Assembly (NCBI GenBank): GCA_003154335.1
Contig: PMDE01000121.1
Span: 3,270-10,310 of the forward strand
Source: Methanoregula sp.
GTDB taxonomy: Archaea; Halobacteriota; Methanomicrobia; Methanomicrobiales; Methanospirillaceae
Length of the DNA: 7,041 nucleotides
Reading direction: 5' to 3'
Shown here: positions 5,645 to 7,041 of the stretch, piece after piece
Layout: each line of letters begins with the position of its first letter
Position numbering within the stretch: the stretch's first letter is position 1
The notes under the pieces: model-generated
What the model was told of the DNA's origin: nothing
The model's database searches: none
Seen by the model: only the letters and a program-made list of their open reading frames with translations
Program-made: the position numbers and the translations under genes

Positions 5645-5926
5645 GTCCTGTATCTTCCTGGCATAAATAGCATTTGAATGTCAGCAGTTTTTCTGTCGTT
5701 TTAAGCGGTAAAGACAGATTTCCGGTTTGTTTGGGAGGTGTCCTCATAATCACATGCTTGTCCGTGCGGTGTGTGAGACAACTCATTTCGGAATACCAGC
5801 GGGAACGAGACACTTCTCAATTTAAGATATCAGAACCCCCAGTAGTGTTCTGTTCAGCGAAGTCTGATGCAAAAATCACCTGGTTTGAGCACCAGCCCGG
5901 GCAAAGGGAGAAACTGATTAAAGATT
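5645..5926. other. Spacer between the PAS gene promoter and the coiled-coil gene
   Basis: This stretch of about 280 bases has no convincing gene. A plus-strand frame from 5674 to 5946 is open but has no ribosome site or recognisable domain. A TATA-like TTTAAGATAT lies at 5821-5830, next to an inverted repeat at 5831-5852. A further small hairpin, CTGGT/ACCAG, is at 5880-5895. The TATA site and repeats may control the coiled-coil gene. Confidence 0.45.
5821..5852 (+). promoter_or_regulatory. Candidate promoter with adjoining inverted repeat
   Basis: TTTAAGATAT (5821-5830) resembles an archaeal TATA box; transcription would start near 5851. It is directly followed by CAGAAC (5831-5836) and, ten bases on, its complement GTTCTG (5847-5852). 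The repeat spans the region between TATA and start site, where archaeal repressors often bind. The leader to ATG 5927 would be about 75 bases. Confidence 0.35.
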
Positions 5927-6379
5927 ATGGTAGTTTCAGGAACTGATATTTCGGAAGATCGGGTCGTAATACTCGAAAAAAAGGTGCGGGATATGGAATT
6001 GCTGGCCAAGGGATTGATCCAGGAGCTGCTCGACCTCAGGTCGATAGTCACGATATTGTCAAAACAGACCCGGGAAAGCAGCTGTCCGGAACCTGAGATT
6101 GGAGCAATAGTGCGGGACAGAGCATCTCCGTCATGTGCCGACCCCTGTCCCTGCCTGACCGTTGCCACCCCGTTAGATGACAGCACTGTACGCCCCGATG
6201 GTGCGCCCCAGCCGGATATCCCTTCTGCCATGGCAGAACCTCCAATGGTTCGGATCATGCAAGCTGACGGCACGATGAAACTCGAGATCCGTTGCGGGGA
6301 CCGGAACCAGACCGACTCATCCGCGGGATACGGGCCGACACGAATGGCGCACCTTTCACGGGTAACCAGGACGCTCTGA
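5927..6379 (+). CDS. Small coiled-coil protein of unknown function
   Basis: 150 residues, soluble, with no signal peptide or membrane helix. Residues 11-46 form a likely coiled coil with regularly spaced hydrophobics (LEKKVRDMELLAKGLIQELL). A Pro-, Ser- and Asp-rich linker with four cysteines (53, 70, 74, 76) follows. A more ordered block at 105-135 (PPMVRIMQADGTMKLE, then GDRNQTDSSAGYG) looks like a conserved short motif. I do not know the function; the layout fits a dimeric adaptor or scaffold. An in-frame stop at 5915 forces the start to be at or after 5918, and ATG 5927 is the first usable codon; it lacks a good ribosome site (GGGAG is 16 bases away). ATG 5993 has AAGGTG seven bases upstream but would cut the coiled coil. 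It is divergent from the PAS sensor. The minus-strand frame across it is judged a shadow. Confidence 0.65.
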   Translation: MVVSGTDISEDRVVILEKKVRDMELLAKGLIQELLDLRSIVTILSKQTRESSCPEPEIGAIVRDRASPSCADPCPCLTVATPLDDSTVRPDGAPQPDIPSAMAEPPMVRIMQADGTMKLEIRCGDRNQTDSSAGYGPTRMAHLSRVTRTL

Positions 6380-6385
6380 TTTACC

Positions 6386-6430
6386 CTTCCGGGGAAGACA
6401 TGACAAGTCCCCATAAGGGGTGCTGGGACT
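6386..6430 (+). terminator. Hairpin cluster after the coiled-coil gene, possible transcript end
   Basis: CTTCC GG GGAAG lies at 6386-6397, seven bases after the stop codon. Next, CCCC ATAA GGGG (6409-6420) forms a tight hairpin that competes with a longer AGTCCC/GGGACT pairing (6406-6411 with 6425-6430). No T-run follows directly; the nearest is CTTTTT at 6461. It may be an RNA end structure rather than a classical terminator. Confidence 0.35.
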
Positions 6431-6460
6431 GATCGGGACGAGGGATTCCGGGAAGTCTGT

Positions 6461-6474
6461 CTTTTTGCAAAAAG
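6461..6474. repeat. Perfect 14-bp palindrome
   Basis: CTTTTTGCAAAAAG reads the same on both strands. It carries a T5 run in both directions, so it may stop transcription from either side or bind a symmetrical protein. Confidence 0.45.
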
Positions 6475-6898
6475 GAAAACCGGCGCGAGATCAGCATGAA
6501 CCCGACAGAGGTCAATCACCGGTACTCCCGATCTCCCCTTCCCTGAGAGCTCGGGGAGGATAGCCTGGAAGAACTCCATTCTTAATCTTTTTTCTGCTCT
6601 TATTTTTCACCTTATATCAATCAGATTGACCCTTCTTGCCTTGGGAACGGGTGGCGGTCCCCGGGGAACATCACCCTGAAATCAATATCTCCCCATCAAG
6701 ACCGTGTTCTTCCAACGTCTTTGGCACCAGTTTTACCTCCACGTAACTTCTGACATTTACTCACAGGTCTCCAAAACCGGCTGTGTCAATCGTGTCCCGG
6801 GGATGTCGGGCAGCAGAGGCTCATACAAAAACCCATGGAGCGCGGGAGATTTCTCATGAACATCTCTCCCGAAGCGGGATGATTGGGATGGTAGCGGA

Positions 6899-6907
6899 TT
6901 TTATAAT
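6899..6907 (+). promoter_or_regulatory. Candidate TATA promoter for the gene at the right edge
   Basis: GCGGATTTTATAATCG contains a BRE-like GCGGA followed by TTTTATAAT. Transcription would start near 6930, leaving a leader of about 80 bases before ATG 7013 that includes the nested inverted repeat. Confidence 0.45.
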
Positions 6908-6948
6908 CGATACTCTCACTGGACTAGTTGCCAAATCAGTACTGCCGG

Positions 6949-6993
6949 GCCGAACATAGGGACCTGTCTTGTCCAGTAGTCTTATGGTTCGGC
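6949..6993 (+). repeat. Nested inverted repeat in the presumed leader of the right-edge gene
   Basis: GCCGAAC (6949-6955) pairs with GTTCGGC (6987-6993). Inside it, GGAC (6960-6963) pairs with GTCC (6971-6974). CGAACAT also occurs twice as a direct repeat (6951-6957 and 6993-6999). CTGGAC at 6919-6924 could instead pair with GTCCAG at 6971-6976, giving an alternative fold. Confidence 0.4.
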
Positions 6994-7012
6994 GAACATC
7001 ATTAACTAGAAG

Positions 7013-7041
7013 ATGGCTGATAAAAAGTATGAATCATTGAA
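7013..7041 (+). CDS. Possible start of a gene continuing past the right edge
   Basis: ATG at 7013 opens a frame reading MADKKYESL to the end of the window. Nine codons cannot identify a protein. Support is a typical start sequence, a TATA-like site at 6899-6907 and a change to A-rich composition. The site before the ATG (TAGAAG) is a poor ribosome binding site. Confidence 0.35.

Larger units (their letters stand above)
6380..7012. other. Non-coding stretch of about 630 bases
   Basis: No convincing gene on either strand. It begins with a hairpin cluster (6386-6430) and a palindrome (6461-6474), and has another palindrome-like hairpin, CCCTGAG/CTCGGGG, near 6541-6557. Further on are hairpins at 6844-6879, a TATA-like element at 6899-6907 and a nested inverted repeat at 6949-6993. 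A minus-strand frame of 30 codons (6671-6760) is the only protein-like trace. Confidence 0.5.

Noticed and set aside
5674..5946. 90-codon plus-strand frame between the PAS and coiled-coil genes
   Set aside because: No ribosome site or domain; it overlaps the better-supported gene at 5927 and covers likely promoter DNA.
5854..6579. 241-codon minus-strand frame across the coiled-coil gene
   Set aside because: It is longer than the plus-strand gene, but its protein is Ser/Arg-rich and low in order and runs through the TATA-like site and spacer. The plus strand encodes a regular coiled coil. Conservation could overturn this choice.
1..7041. CRISPR arrays, insertion sequences, rRNA
   Set aside because: No regularly spaced repeats, transposase motifs, terminal repeats with target duplication or rRNA-like blocks were seen.

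Overview
The window looks like the chromosome of a methanogenic archaeon, most likely of the Methanomicrobiales. This is inferred from TATA-type promoters with start codons about 10-40 bases downstream, GGAG/GGTG Shine-Dalgarno sites, an even-to-slightly-GC-rich composition, and a two-helix PAS sensor and a coiled-coil protein of types I associate with that order. No database was consulted.

Left part (1-3482): a divergent cluster. Four tightly packed genes read leftwards from about 2708: a seven-helix membrane protein, a radical SAM/SPASM enzyme, a class I SAM-dependent methyltransferase and, running off the left edge, the start of a DUF2064 transferase (the 'rSAM/selenodomain-associated transferase 1' family). 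Their ends overlap by 4, 17 and 4 bases, so they are almost certainly one operon. Reading rightwards from the same 78-base spacer is a family 2 glycosyltransferase that closely fits the 'rSAM/selenodomain-associated transferase 2' family. The spacer holds a perfect 14-bp palindrome with TATATA at its centre, placed as a shared two-way promoter. Together the genes suggest a small-molecule or glycoconjugate pathway in which a SPASM radical SAM enzyme replaces the ArsS-type enzyme usually found near these two transferases. This is the most interesting part of the window.

Middle part (3483-4737): a small antibiotic-biosynthesis-monooxygenase (ABM) domain protein on the minus strand, convergent with the glycosyltransferase, then about 700 bases with no convincing gene. 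This stretch contains hairpins, a 14-bp palindrome and a rightward intrinsic-type terminator with no obvious gene in front of it.

Right part (4738-7041): a membrane-anchored PAS sensor on the minus strand ends in a degenerate histidine-kinase-like helix and has no ATPase domain. Divergent from it is a small coiled-coil protein. The last 660 bases are mostly non-coding and hold several inverted repeats. A promoter-like site near 6900 and a start codon at 7013 probably mark a gene that continues past the right edge.
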